A stretch of 64,000 nt of DNA from Martelella sp. HB161492 (GTDB lineage: Bacteria; Pseudomonadota; Alphaproteobacteria; Rhizobiales; Rhizobiaceae): contig NZ_JAATVV010000005.1 of NCBI RefSeq assembly GCF_013184775.1, positions 124,001 through 188,000 on the forward strand, in the 5' to 3' direction. Each line of letters begins with the position of its first letter. Within the stretch, counting starts at the first letter, position 1. A program made the translations under genes and the position numbers. Shown here piece after piece: positions 7,851 to 15,491 of the stretch. The notes below the pieces were generated by a model. The model ran no database searches and was not told where the DNA came from. It saw nothing but the letters and a program-made list of their open reading frames with translations.

Positions 7851-9071
7851 ATGCCTAGAAAAACCCACTTATCAGCCATATGTGCAATCATAATCGCACT
7901 GGCTCCTTCCACCTCTTTCGCTCAGGACACCACTCTTGATGTACCTGCTCTGGAACAACGGGCCAGCGACGGCGCTGTGTCGGCGATGATGAAGCTCGCC
8001 CGAGCTTACAGCGCAGGCGATGGCGTTGAACAAAATTCCAGCAAGGCAACATCATATTTTGAGCAGGCCGCGAAAAGTGGCAATGCCGGTGCCATGATGA
8101 TGGCTGGTCTCGCCTATCACAACGGCGACGGAGTGGCACAGAACAGCGTCGTAGCCGCGGACTATTTCCAAAAAGCAGCCGAAGCTGGGAATGCCGGTGG
8201 CATGGTGATGCTAGGCTTGGCCTATAGCGAAGGCAATGGTGTCCTACAGGACGATGCCAAGGCAATCGATTACTTCCAAAAAGCAGCCGACGCAGGCAAT
8301 GCCGGCGCATTGGTCGCACTGGGACGCGCCTATCAGTCCGGCGCCGGCGTACCCAAGGACGAGGCAAAGGCTGTCGACTACTTTCAGCAAGCCGCGGATA
8401 AGGGCAATGCTGGCGCATGGGTCGCGCTCGGACGCGCTTACCAGTCAGGAACGGGCGTAGCTCAAAATGATGCCAAAGCAATCGAATACTTTCAGAAGGC
8501 CGCAAAAAGCGATAATGTTGGTGCCATGGTTGCCCTTGGACGGGCTTATGCTGAAGGTCAGGGCGCCCCGCAAGACAGTGCAAAGGCTGTCGAGTATTTC
8601 GAACAGGCCGCCGAGAAAAACAATATCGGCGCTCTGATCGCGCTCGGCCAAGCCTATCTCACGGGTACTGGCGTCAAGCAAGATGGCGATAAAGCCGTAG
8701 CCTATTTCACCCAAGCTGCGGATCTGGGAAATGTTGGCGGCATGGCCGCACTTGCCAAAGCCTATAGTGACGGCAACGGCGTTCGGAAAAACATGCCGAA
8801 GGCCTATGAATGGGCAGCAAAGGCCGGGGCAACCCTGTCCACCGGCGGTCTGATTACGCAACGCTTGATCGACCCGAACGGTTTTGTCGAAACTGTTCAG
8901 GGCCAGCTCATCGAGAAAACGTATTATGACGGCCGTGCGAACGGCAGGCTGACGCAAAGCACGATTATGGCGATCAACAAGCTTTGCCGCGACAACGATA
9001 TTGCGCAGCAATGCGCCACCGGGCCGCTTTCACCAACTTCGATCCGCGCCTATGCGCCGTTTCTAAAATGA
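7851..9071 (+). CDS. Secreted Sel1-repeat protein (eight tandem repeats)
   Basis: The 406-residue product has a signal peptide (about 1-24, cleaved near SFA-Q) and eight consecutive 36-residue Sel1 (SLR/TPR-like) repeats covering about residues 40-325. Each follows the pattern GNAGAMVALGRAYQSG-GV-D-AKA-YFQ-AA. A non-repeat tail of about 80 residues ends in RAYAPFLK and contains two cysteines (KLCRDND, QQCATG). Sel1 solenoids are protein-protein interaction scaffolds. In rhizobia the periplasmic Sel1 protein ExoR controls exopolysaccharide synthesis through a sensor kinase, and this gene is near a polysaccharide locus. It is longer than ExoR (about 268 residues) and I do not claim orthology. 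The next DNA downstream is IS debris. Confidence 0.88.
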   Translation: MPRKTHLSAICAIIIALAPSTSFAQDTTLDVPALEQRASDGAVSAMMKLARAYSAGDGVEQNSSKATSYFEQAAKSGNAGAMMMAGLAYHNGDGVAQNSVVAADYFQKAAEAGNAGGMVMLGLAYSEGNGVLQDDAKAIDYFQKAADAGNAGALVALGRAYQSGAGVPKDEAKAVDYFQQAADKGNAGAWVALGRAYQSGTGVAQNDAKAIEYFQKAAKSDNVGAMVALGRAYAEGQGAPQDSAKAVEYFEQAAEKNNIGALIALGQAYLTGTGVKQDGDKAVAYFTQAADLGNVGGMAALAKAYSDGNGVRKNMPKAYEWAAKAGATLSTGGLITQRLIDPNGFVETVQGQLIEKTYYDGRANGRLTQSTIMAINKLCRDNDIAQQCATGPLSPTSIRAYAPFLK

Positions 9072-9088
9072 TCTGAGAAATGTCAGGT

Positions 9089-9120
9089 CCGAATATGCCG
9101 ATCATGCACAGCATATTCGG
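9089..9120 (+). terminator. Hairpin after the Sel1 gene
   Basis: CCGAATATGC (9089-9098) pairs perfectly with GCATATTCGG (9111-9120) across a 12-nt loop, 17 bases after the stop codon. There is no clear T-run, so termination strength is uncertain. Confidence 0.5.
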
Positions 9121-9194
9121 ATCATGTCCCGTGGAGTTCGTTAATCGCGGTCGTCGAGCTTGTCGGAATTGGCGTCACAGGTCAGGCTCTTGGT

Positions 9195-9465
9195 TCTCTT
9201 CGGGGTCGGCAGTTTCCGCATCGAAGTCGTCATTCTTGACGCGACGACGGCGGTCGAGCTTGTCAGGTGCCGTGACTTCCAGAACCTCGACGCGAGCCGC
9301 CTTCATGTACCGCAGCAATCCTGCGCCATCGCTTCCTGAGCGTTCAATCCCGATACATTGCAGATCGCCAAAAGACTTCATCCAGGATAGCATCAAACGA
9401 TACCCATGACAGGTCGTGGGAAGGCTCTCGGTGCCAAGAACGCGGACCTGATGATTGAACCGTGC
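9195..9465 (-). pseudogene. IS110-family transposase remnant
   Basis: Reading on the minus strand from about 9465, the frame gives VRVLGTESLPTTCHGYRLML, WMKSFGDLQCIGIERSGSDG, GAGLLRYMKAARVEVLEVTA and PDKLDRRRRVKNDDFDAETA. This is the N-terminal DEDD nuclease region of IS110 transposases, with E in IGIERSGS and the last D's in KNDDFDAE. Both the start and everything after DAETA are missing, so it is a dead fragment. It sits directly beside another IS remnant and is distinct from the near-complete IS110 at 26-28 kb. Confidence 0.8.
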
Positions 9466-9494
9466 CGGGTTTGCCGGAGACCGTTTGGCTTAAG

Positions 9495-9697
9495 TTATAC
9501 GGCCACCGCTGGTGCGTCCAGCGTGGCATAGTATCGTTTTTCGGCCTTTGCGGGCGGAATGTTTCCGATCGGCTCCAGAAGGCGTCGGTTATTGAACCAG
9601 TCGACCCATTCCAGCGTTGCGAACTCTACGGCTTCGAAGTTGCGCCATGGACCTCGCCGATGGATAACCTCCGCCTTGTAGAGCCCGTTGATCGTTT
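9495..9697 (-). pseudogene. IS3-family orfB C-terminal remnant
   Basis: The minus-strand frame ending at a stop at 9495-9497 encodes INGLYKAEVIHRRGPWRNFE, AVEFATLEWVDWFNNRRLLE and PIGNIPPAKAEKRYYATLDA. This is the C-terminal end of an IS3-family (IS51-like) DDE transposase with the final catalytic glutamate region. It is cut at 9698 by the left end of the next IS3 element, so it was probably the insertion target. Confidence 0.85.
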
Positions 9698-9778
9698 TGA
9701 TCTGCCCCCTTCAAACTGGACCAGATTTGGTTAGAGTTTTCCGGTGCATTTTCCTGGCTGGGAAAGGAGCGGAAGACG

Positions 9779-10044
9779 ATGAAGGCATCGCAGTTTTCGG
9801 ACGCCCAGAAGGCGTTTGTCTTGAAGCAGGGCGACGAGGGTGTGCCCGTTGCGGAGATTTGCCGCAAAGCGGGGATCAGTCAGGCGACCTACTTCAATTG
9901 GAAGAAGAAGTATGCCGGCATGTTGCCGCCAGAGATGAAGAAGCTCAAGCAGCTCGAGGACGAGGAGCGCGTCTGAAGAGGATCATCGCGGACCTGACCC
10001 TTGATCGCGAAATGCTTCAGGATGTTATCCGCCGAAAACTCTAA
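9779..10044 (+). pseudogene. IS3 orfA, frameshifted
   Basis: The frame starts MKASQFSDAQKAFVLKQGDE and contains the IS3 orfA helix-turn-helix (VAEICRKAGISQATYFNWKK) and a leucine-zipper-like stretch (KKLKQLEDE). It hits a stop at about 9974-9976. The expected continuation LKRIIADLTLDREMLQDVIR, ending at the stop at 10042-10044, is found in another frame. A single-base deletion in the GAGGAGCGCGTCTGAAG region explains this when compared with the usual ..LEDENARLKRI.. of relatives. OrfA is therefore probably inactive. Confidence 0.8.
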
Positions 10045-10205
10045 GGCCTGCTCGGAAGCGGGAGATAGTGAAGGGCATGTGCCAGGATTGGGCGATTTCA
10101 ATCCGGCGTGCCTGTGGGGCTCTGGACTTCGATCGATCCACCTACCACTACACCTCTCGCCGCCCCGATCAGGCCGGTCTCGAACGACGCATCCGCGAGA
10201 TTTGC
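10041..10205 (+). pseudogene. IS3 orfB, 5' part (interrupted by IS66)
   Basis: The frame overlaps the orfA stop in the -1 register, as expected for programmed frameshifting, and reads LRPARKREIVKGMCQDWAIS then RRACGALDFDRSTYHYTSRR and ending RIREIC. It is interrupted exactly at the IS66 insertion point. Joining codon TGC (10203-10205) to GAA (13238-13240) restores [17 protein letters not shown] in frame. Confidence 0.85.
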
Positions 10206-10383
10206 GTAAGCGGTGTTTTCCTCGCACATTGACCAGGCGCGGCGGGCCGTTCCGAAGCTACCGCTGCAGCATTGACGGCAACAAAGCGCTATACGCTAAT
10301 TGCGGACGAACTCAGAGAGCTGTCACGAAGGGTTTGTGAAGGTCTAGTAAGGTCGCACAGATGCTTATTCAGAGGTTTCTTCA

Positions 10384-10800
10384 ATGACTTCACGCTGCCC
10401 CTTTTGTACTAAGGACAGGCCTCAAGATGACTCCATCCAGATCGAGCAGGGTAGCGTGTACTTCCTTCGAAGCCCCGACCCGGTGCTGCAATGCGCCGGA
10501 ATGATCATTCCACTCCGACACGTTTCGACCCCGTTCGATCTCACACAGACGGAGTGGAATGACACATTCGAACTTCTTGGCAAGGCAAAGCTGCTGCTCG
10601 ATCAGGATAGCCCTGATGGCTACAACATCGGCTGGAACGTGAACCCGGTTGCAGGACAAACGGTCCCACATGTCCACCTACATGTTATCGGGCGCTTCGT
10701 TGATGAGCCCTTTGCGCAACAGGGAATACGCCATCATCTCAAGAAGCAAGAGAATATACGCAGCTCGCATGTCCGCTTCGGGACCGACAGCAGACCTTAG
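10384..10800 (+). CDS. HIT-family nucleotide-binding hydrolase, passenger gene in IS66
   Basis: The 138-residue product shows the HIT signature VPHVHLHVIGR (HxHxH, catalytic middle His) preceded by GYNIGWNVNPVAGQT and GMIIPLRHVSTPFDL, and an N-terminal CPFC pair. HIT proteins hydrolyse or transfer nucleotides such as dinucleoside polyphosphates or adenylated amides in the cytoplasm; the exact substrate is not readable. The start ATG has AGAGG upstream. The stop overlaps the convergent tnpC stop by 4 bp (10797-10800). The gene lies fully inside the IS66 ends. A 46-codon TTG-start frame (10272-10412, LTATKRYTLIADELRELSRR...) overlaps its 5' end and might be a small gene or a relic; I do not call it. 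Confidence 0.85.
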   Translation: MTSRCPFCTKDRPQDDSIQIEQGSVYFLRSPDPVLQCAGMIIPLRHVSTPFDLTQTEWNDTFELLGKAKLLLDQDSPDGYNIGWNVNPVAGQTVPHVHLHVIGRFVDEPFAQQGIRHHLKKQENIRSSHVRFGTDSRP

Positions 10801-12341
10801 CCGTTTGATCGCCGCGAATAATTCCACGGCAACAGCTCTTCGATACGGCTCTGCCTATGGCCATTGACGATGGCGGTCAGCGTGGCGCTCAGGTAGGCGA
10901 ACGGATCGAGAGAATTTAGCCTACAGGTCTCGATGAGCGAGGCAATGGTTGCCCAGTTCTCTACTCCTGCATCGTGTCCGGCGAAGAGCGCATTCTTCCG
11001 ATTCAACGCAATCGGCCTGATGGTCCGCTCGACGGTATTGTTATCGATCTCGATCCGGCCGTCGGTCAGGAAAACACAGAGGCCATCCCAGTATTTGGCG
11101 ATGTAGGCCAGAGCTTCGCCGAGCGGCGATTTGCCAGCGACGCGGGTGCGATGGTGTGTGAGCCAAGTTCGCATGTCGGCAATCAATGGCGATAATCGTT
11201 CTTGCCGCCCAGCGAGGCGAGTTTCTGCGGGGAGCCCGCGCAGCTCGGTCTCGATCCGATAGAGTTCGCCGATCCGCCTTACGCCCTCTTCGGCAATTGG
11301 CGCTGACCCATTACGCGTGATCTCGACCAGCTTGCGACGGGCATGGGCCCAACAATAGGCAAGCCGGATGTCGAGACTGACACGATCCGGTGCGATCAGC
11401 CGATTATATCCGGCGTATCCATCGACTTGGAGAATGCCCGTGAACCCCTGCAATATCCGCTCCGCATGGAGCCCGCCGCGACCGGGCGCATAGGTGAAGG
11501 CCACACCGGGAGGTGCACCGCCACGCCACGGTCGATCATCACGGGCCAAGGCCCAAAAGTATCCGGTCTTGGTCTTGCGGGAGCCATGATCGAGGACTGG
11601 TGCGCGGGTCTCGTCCATGAACAGCTTCGTCGACCGCTTCAGGTCTGCGATCAGAGCGTCGAAGACCGGGCGCAGTTCGAATGCCGCTCGACCGACCCAA
11701 TCAGCGAGTGTTGAGCGGTCAAGGTCGATACCCTGTCGGCTCATGATCTGGGCTTGGCGATAGAGCGGCAGGTGATCGGCATATTTGGACACCAGCACAT
11801 GCGTGATGGTCGCCTCGGTCGGCAATCCGGCGTGGATCAATCGTGCTGGCGCTGGAGCCTGGGACACTCCATCGGTGCAGGCACGGCAGGCATATTTGGG
11901 ACGGCGGGTGACGAGGACACGGAACTGCGCCGGAATGATATCCAGCCGCTCGGACACGACCTCCCCGATGCAATGCAGACCACCGCCACAGTTGCAGATC
12001 AAGCTATCCGGCTCGATGAGTTCCTCGACACGAGGAAGATGGGCGGGAAGAGAGCCTCGATTGGCCGCGCGTGCTTTGGGCTGCGGTTTACCCGGAGCGC
12101 TGTCAGCCTCGTCTTCGGCACGGATCGCCGCAATGGCCGTCTCCAAGTCTTCCAGTGCAAGATCGAATTGCTCAGGGTCGGCCTTCTCGGATTTGCGGCC
12201 AAAGGCGGCTTGTTTGAAAGCGGCGACCAGTTTCTCCAGCCGTTCGATCCGCTCCTCCTTGCGGACTTCACGAAGCTGGGAGGCGATCAGCATCGCCTTT
12301 AGAGCAGCAATATCGTCTGGAAGATCGACCGCGCCCAACAT
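10797..12341 (-). CDS. tnpC: IS66 transposase TnpC
   Basis: Full-length (514-residue) IS66 DDE transposase. An N-terminal coiled coil (LREVRKEERIERLEKLVAAF, KQAAFGRKSEKADPEQFDLA) is followed by a zinc-finger-like CNCGGGLHCIG and YACRACTDG. The catalytic core contains LFMDETRAPV, ILQVDGYAGYNRL, YCWAHARRKLVE and the terminal EIDNNTVERTIRPIALNRKN with the catalytic Glu. No frameshift or stop is visible, so it may be active. It is the last gene of the tnpABC set and overlaps the HIT gene tail-to-tail. Confidence 0.95.
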   Translation of the reverse strand: MLGAVDLPDDIAALKAMLIASQLREVRKEERIERLEKLVAAFKQAAFGRKSEKADPEQFDLALEDLETAIAAIRAEDEADSAPGKPQPKARAANRGSLPAHLPRVEELIEPDSLICNCGGGLHCIGEVVSERLDIIPAQFRVLVTRRPKYACRACTDGVSQAPAPARLIHAGLPTEATITHVLVSKYADHLPLYRQAQIMSRQGIDLDRSTLADWVGRAAFELRPVFDALIADLKRSTKLFMDETRAPVLDHGSRKTKTGYFWALARDDRPWRGGAPPGVAFTYAPGRGGLHAERILQGFTGILQVDGYAGYNRLIAPDRVSLDIRLAYCWAHARRKLVEITRNGSAPIAEEGVRRIGELYRIETELRGLPAETRLAGRQERLSPLIADMRTWLTHHRTRVAGKSPLGEALAYIAKYWDGLCVFLTDGRIEIDNNTVERTIRPIALNRKNALFAGHDAGVENWATIASLIETCRLNSLDPFAYLSATLTAIVNGHRQSRIEELLPWNYSRRSNG

Positions 12342-12409
12342 GGAGGAAGTCTATCAAATTACGTGTCGGATCGCCGCCGGAATCTCGCAACCGAGTCATC
12401 GTGACGCAC

Positions 12410-12763
12410 CTATTCAATTGCTGTTGGCGCTCGTGTCTCTACGGATCGGACACGACGCCAATCAAGTCTTGCAAACAGCGCTTCGAACTGGGCATGGCCC
12501 AAGGTCATCAGGCGGTCCCGGATGTCTGGCCAGGTAAAAGTGTGCTCCTCCAACCGCTTGTAGGCCATCACCAGACCGCTGCCATCCCAGTAGATCAGCT
12601 TTACCCGATCCGCCTTACGTGATCGGAATACGAAAACCGTTCCTGTAAACGGGTCCTTGTGCAGCTCGTTCTTTACCAGCGTCGCCAAGCCATCGTGACC
12701 CTTACGGAAATCGACAGGCTTAGTCGCCAACATGATCCGCACTCGGTTCGACGGTAAGATCAT
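12410..12763 (-). CDS. tnpB: IS66 accessory protein TnpB
   Basis: The product from the ATG at 12763 (MILPSNRVRIMLATKPVDFR) is 117 residues and has the standard IS66 Orf2 features: RKGHDGLATLVKNELHKDPF, FVFRSRKADRVKLIYWDGSG and YKRLEEHTFTWP. The start overlaps the tnpA stop in an ATGA, indicating translational coupling. Required for transposition in IS66 elements that carry it. The C-terminus is slightly extended (RRVRSVETRAPTAIE). Confidence 0.93.
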   Translation of the reverse strand: MILPSNRVRIMLATKPVDFRKGHDGLATLVKNELHKDPFTGTVFVFRSRKADRVKLIYWDGSGLVMAYKRLEEHTFTWPDIRDRLMTLGHAQFEALFARLDWRRVRSVETRAPTAIE

Positions 12764-13146
12764 GTTAGAACCGCACAAGCTCGCGCGACGGCGGCGATCC
12801 GGGATGCGGACGCGCCTTCTTCCAAGCGGATTGTGACAGCGCCAACGGTGATCTCGGGACGGCTAGCTTTTTTAATGGGCGACTCCGCAATGGGTGGATC
12901 GACGATCATCGTTGCAAACTCCACCGCATCTTCGGGTGCTGGCAGAACCAGCTTGCCCTGCCGCGCCATTGTCCGCCAGGTCGACAGGCGGTTTGGCTTC
13001 AAGCCATGTCGTTCTGCCACTTCGTTGACCAAAGCACCTGGCCGAAGGCTCTCTGAAACGATCTGTGCCTTAACGTCGTCTGGCCAATGCCGATGCGTCT
13101 CACGTCCAGACTTCCTGGTTGTGAGAACCTCCAATGTAGTCTCCAT
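12760..13146 (-). CDS. tnpA: IS66 accessory protein TnpA
   Basis: From the ATG at 13146 the product is 128 residues. It has a helix-turn-helix of the transposase_8/IS66 Orf1 type (HWPDDVKAQIVSESLRPGAL, VNEVAERHGLKPNRLSTWRT) and a conserved tail (EITVGAVTIRLEEGASASRI). A 13-residue longer start at 13185 is possible. It is first in the tnpABC order, close to the right IS66 end. Confidence 0.9.
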   Translation of the reverse strand: METTLEVLTTRKSGRETHRHWPDDVKAQIVSESLRPGALVNEVAERHGLKPNRLSTWRTMARQGKLVLPAPEDAVEFATMIVDPPIAESPIKKASRPEITVGAVTIRLEEGASASRIAAVARACAVLT

Positions 13147-13237
13147 GGAGAAACTCCCGTTGCTCATCCATGGATAGGCGATCACAGATTAAGGCGGCGA
13201 GGACAACGTGGGAGCGGAGCAGCGGTTACAGATTTGC

Positions 13238-13912
13238 GAAACGCGTGTGCGTTATGGGTATCGCCGTGTACAAGTGCTCCTGGAGCGCGAGGGATGGCGC
13301 CCGAACATCAAGCGAACCTATCGCAATTACAGGGACTTGGGCCTGCAACTGCAGAACAAGACCCCGAAACGCAGGGTCAAGGCGAAGCTACGGGAGGATC
13401 GGCAGAAGGCTATCGGACCGAATGATGTCTGGGCGATGGACTTTGTGCATGATCAACTCGCGACCGGCAAGAAACTGCGTGTCCTGACCGTGGTCGATAC
13501 GTTCTCGCGCTATGTTCCGGTTCTTGATCCGCGACATAGCTATCGCGGTGAAGAGGTCGTGCAAACGCTCGAACGGATATGCCGCCAGGTGGGCTATCCG
13601 AAGACGATCCGTGTCGACCAGGGGACGGAGTTTGTGTCTCGCGATCTCGACCTCTGGGCTTATGCCAGGGGCGTGACCCTGGACTTCTCACGTCCGGGCA
13701 AGCCCACGGACAATGCCTTCATCGAGGCGTTCAATGGTCGCTTCCGGGCTGAATGCCTGAACCAACACTGGTTCCTGACCCTTGCGGATGCCCGCGAAAA
13801 GATAGAGGATTGGCGCAGAGACTATAATGAGGTTCGGCCACATGGCGCGATCGGTAACAAAGCCCCGATCACTCAGATGTATTCGGGAGGCGCAACCAGC
13901 CTGCCTCCTTGA
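13238..13912 (+). pseudogene. IS3 orfB, 3' part with DDE core
   Basis: After the IS66 right end and the duplicated target the orfB frame resumes as [20 protein letters not shown] and runs to a stop at 13910-13912. It holds the integrase core: [12 protein letters not shown] (first D), [20 protein letters not shown] (second D) and [15 protein letters not shown] (catalytic E). An in-frame ATG at 13208 lies inside IS66 DNA, so a truncated 234-residue protein could be made, but not a working transposase. Confidence 0.88.
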
Positions 13913-13917
13913 ATGAA

Positions 13918-14013
13918 GCCGGAAAACTCCACCCTCCGCTGGTCCAGAAAACTGGGGCGGTTCAGATTGTTTCAACCCTAGTCGCTGCCGGATGAAGGTT
14001 CAGTGGCAGGTCA
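13918..14013 (+). repeat. 96-bp terminal inverted repeat, left copy
   Basis: These 96 bases match the reverse complement of 25845-25940 at 95 positions (the difference is G versus A in GATGAAGGTTC/GATGAAAGTTC). The first 47 bases are the end of the IS3 element; the last 49 (13965-14013, ending GTGGCAGGTCA) lie outside the IS3 inverted repeat. Identity ends abruptly at 14013. Confidence 0.9.
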
Positions 14014-14110
14014 GTAACAGGAAAAGCTAGTCGCCGAATGTGTAAGCATAACCCCCTTGTCCATGCTATCGAACTGAAAACAAGCTTATTTTTTAGTACG
14101 CAGAGCTTGG

Positions 14111-15223
14111 TCAAGTCAGCAGCCTTTCACAGGCGCTGAGATAATGTTGATGGATTTTCTCGAATGAAAATTCTTCCATATGGCGCCGACGAGCGGCGTA
14201 ACGAGCGGAATTCCATCGCTCGTCGTCACTTGCAACAGCACCGATAGCGTCATCGAGACCAGCTTCATCCTTGAAGTAAAATTGGCCGTCACCTGCAACC
14301 CATTTGTTGAAGCGGTTGTCGTGCGCGATTACGGCGTTGCCTGCGCCAAGCGCTTCTACAAGCGAAGGGTTCGTGCCGCCAACCTGGTGACCATGCAGAT
14401 ATGCCCTGGAATGGAACCGTAATGCAGAGACTGTGGCGGGATCATAGATTGCGCCGGGGAATATCACTTCGTCAGAGGCCGCCCCCTTTACTTCCCTGTG
14501 ATACAAAATCTCTTCCTTGAAGGAGCCAAGTACGACGAGTTTCATGTGTCTCTTTTTACAGGAGAAAGTTCTGACAATTTCAAGAATGGAATTTTCCGGC
14601 TCAATTCGTGCGATCGACACCAGATAACGGCCTGACTCAATGCCGAGGGGTGTAATCAACTCGACTGGAGCATCAGCTATCACCTGGGAAGCATAAGGGA
14701 TAATTTCAATATTTCGGGTACCATGACGGGACAAATGACGCGCGATTTCAGGATGGTCCGCGATTGGTGTGTTACAGATATGAGCACCGACGATTTCGTT
14801 GATCCAAAGCCAGATCTTGGCGTGCAAACTCCATTTGTCGCGCTTCCACTCAATTCCGTCCATGTTCATCAGTACTTTGCGTCCCCAAAGGCGCTGAAGT
14901 ATCGACAGAACTGCTGTATTGTAGCCGAGAACCAGATCTATGCCAGGCCGTTTCAGGACATCCCGAACACATTTCAAGTCGAATTTCATAGTCGAAGCTG
15001 GACCATTGCCGCGAGAGAGTATGTGGACACGATGGACACCTTCCCACGTATCCTCAGAATAGTCCGCTGGCGCACCGGGCTCGTCTTTGTCGTGCTGGCA
15101 ATAGACCGTAACGGTCCATCCCTTCTCAACTAGCCAGGTCGTGAAGTAATGGGCAAATGTCTCAAATCCACCATGTGCCGCAGGAATACCGCGTATGCCG
15201 AGAATATTTAAATGCTTCTGCAC
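14111..15223 (-). CDS. Glycosyltransferase with DUF1972 + GT4 domains
   Basis: The start chosen is a GTG at 15221-15223 with GGAAG six bases upstream, giving 370 residues; a TTG five codons earlier is possible. The N-terminal half matches DUF1972 (NILGIRGIPAAHGGFETFAH), found in rhamnosyl- and related GT4 transferases. The C-terminal half is a GT4 nucleotide-sugar-binding domain with YLVSIARIEPENSI and GTNPSLVEALGAGNAVIAHD, the E-x7-E-like region. It probably transfers a sugar to a growing lipid-linked repeat unit at the inner membrane; donor unknown. It is the gene nearest the left border of the cassette and points toward it. A separate terminator lies between it and the next glycosyltransferase. 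Confidence 0.88.
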   Translation of the reverse strand: MQKHLNILGIRGIPAAHGGFETFAHYFTTWLVEKGWTVTVYCQHDKDEPGAPADYSEDTWEGVHRVHILSRGNGPASTMKFDLKCVRDVLKRPGIDLVLGYNTAVLSILQRLWGRKVLMNMDGIEWKRDKWSLHAKIWLWINEIVGAHICNTPIADHPEIARHLSRHGTRNIEIIPYASQVIADAPVELITPLGIESGRYLVSIARIEPENSILEIVRTFSCKKRHMKLVVLGSFKEEILYHREVKGAASDEVIFPGAIYDPATVSALRFHSRAYLHGHQVGGTNPSLVEALGAGNAVIAHDNRFNKWVAGDGQFYFKDEAGLDDAIGAVASDDERWNSARYAARRRHMEEFSFEKIHQHYLSACERLLT

Positions 15224-15331
15224 AACTATCTTCCACAAAATGGTCTTTGCCTGTCGGGGAACTAGCTCGCACCGGCTTACTAAAATGGCAAAAACGTATC
15301 AAAAAACGATAGGATCACGTCCCTTTTAGGT

Positions 15332-15358
15332 AAGAAAAACAGCGGTCAGACCGCTGGC
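15332..15358 (-). terminator. Rho-independent terminator
   Basis: On the minus strand CCAGCGGTCTGACCGCTG forms a tight stem followed immediately by TTTTTCTT (complement of 15332-15339). It terminates the glycosyltransferase transcript ending at 15492. Confidence 0.75.
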
Positions 15359-15491
15359 TTGCTACTAGAATTGGCACATCTCCACTTGTGATGTGCAAGG
15401 TGGTTGAGTTGGCCGGCTGACCGGCAATGAAACAAATTGGGCTTTGGGTTGAATGATGGCTGTCAAAACAACACATGCCAATTTGGGCGAC

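Larger units (their letters stand above)
10206..13229. mobile_element. IS66-family element with HIT-gene passenger, 8-bp target duplication
   Basis: The ends GTAAGCGGTGTTTTCCTCGC (from 10206) and, on the other strand, GTAACCGCTGCTCCGCTCCC (from 13229) are imperfect inverted repeats with the GTAA.CG start typical of IS66. The 8-bp AGATTTGC occurs immediately outside both ends (10198-10205 and 13230-13237), the duplication size expected for IS66. The 3,024-bp element encodes tnpA, tnpB and tnpC on the minus strand. Between tnpC and the left end lies an extra 590 bp with a HIT-family gene on the plus strand. Confidence 0.9.
9698..13964 (+). mobile_element. IS3-family (IS407-like) element, copy 1, split by an IS66 insertion
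   Basis: The left end TGATCTGCCCCCTTCAAACT(GGACCAG) and the reverse complement of the right end TGAACCGCCCCAGTTTTCTG(GACCAG) match at TGA..C.GCCCC...T...CTGGACCAG, typical IS407-group inverted repeats. Without the nested IS66 and its duplicated target the element is about 1.24 kb, normal for the family. It carries orfA (9779, frameshifted) and orfB (split at 10205/13238). No target duplication is visible at the outer ends, suggesting rearrangement after insertion. Confidence 0.8.

Noticed and set aside
7851-9071. 108-bp periodic DNA repeats as a possible CRISPR or satellite
   Set aside because: The periodicity comes from in-frame Sel1 protein repeats. There are no identical short repeats with unique spacers and no cas genes.
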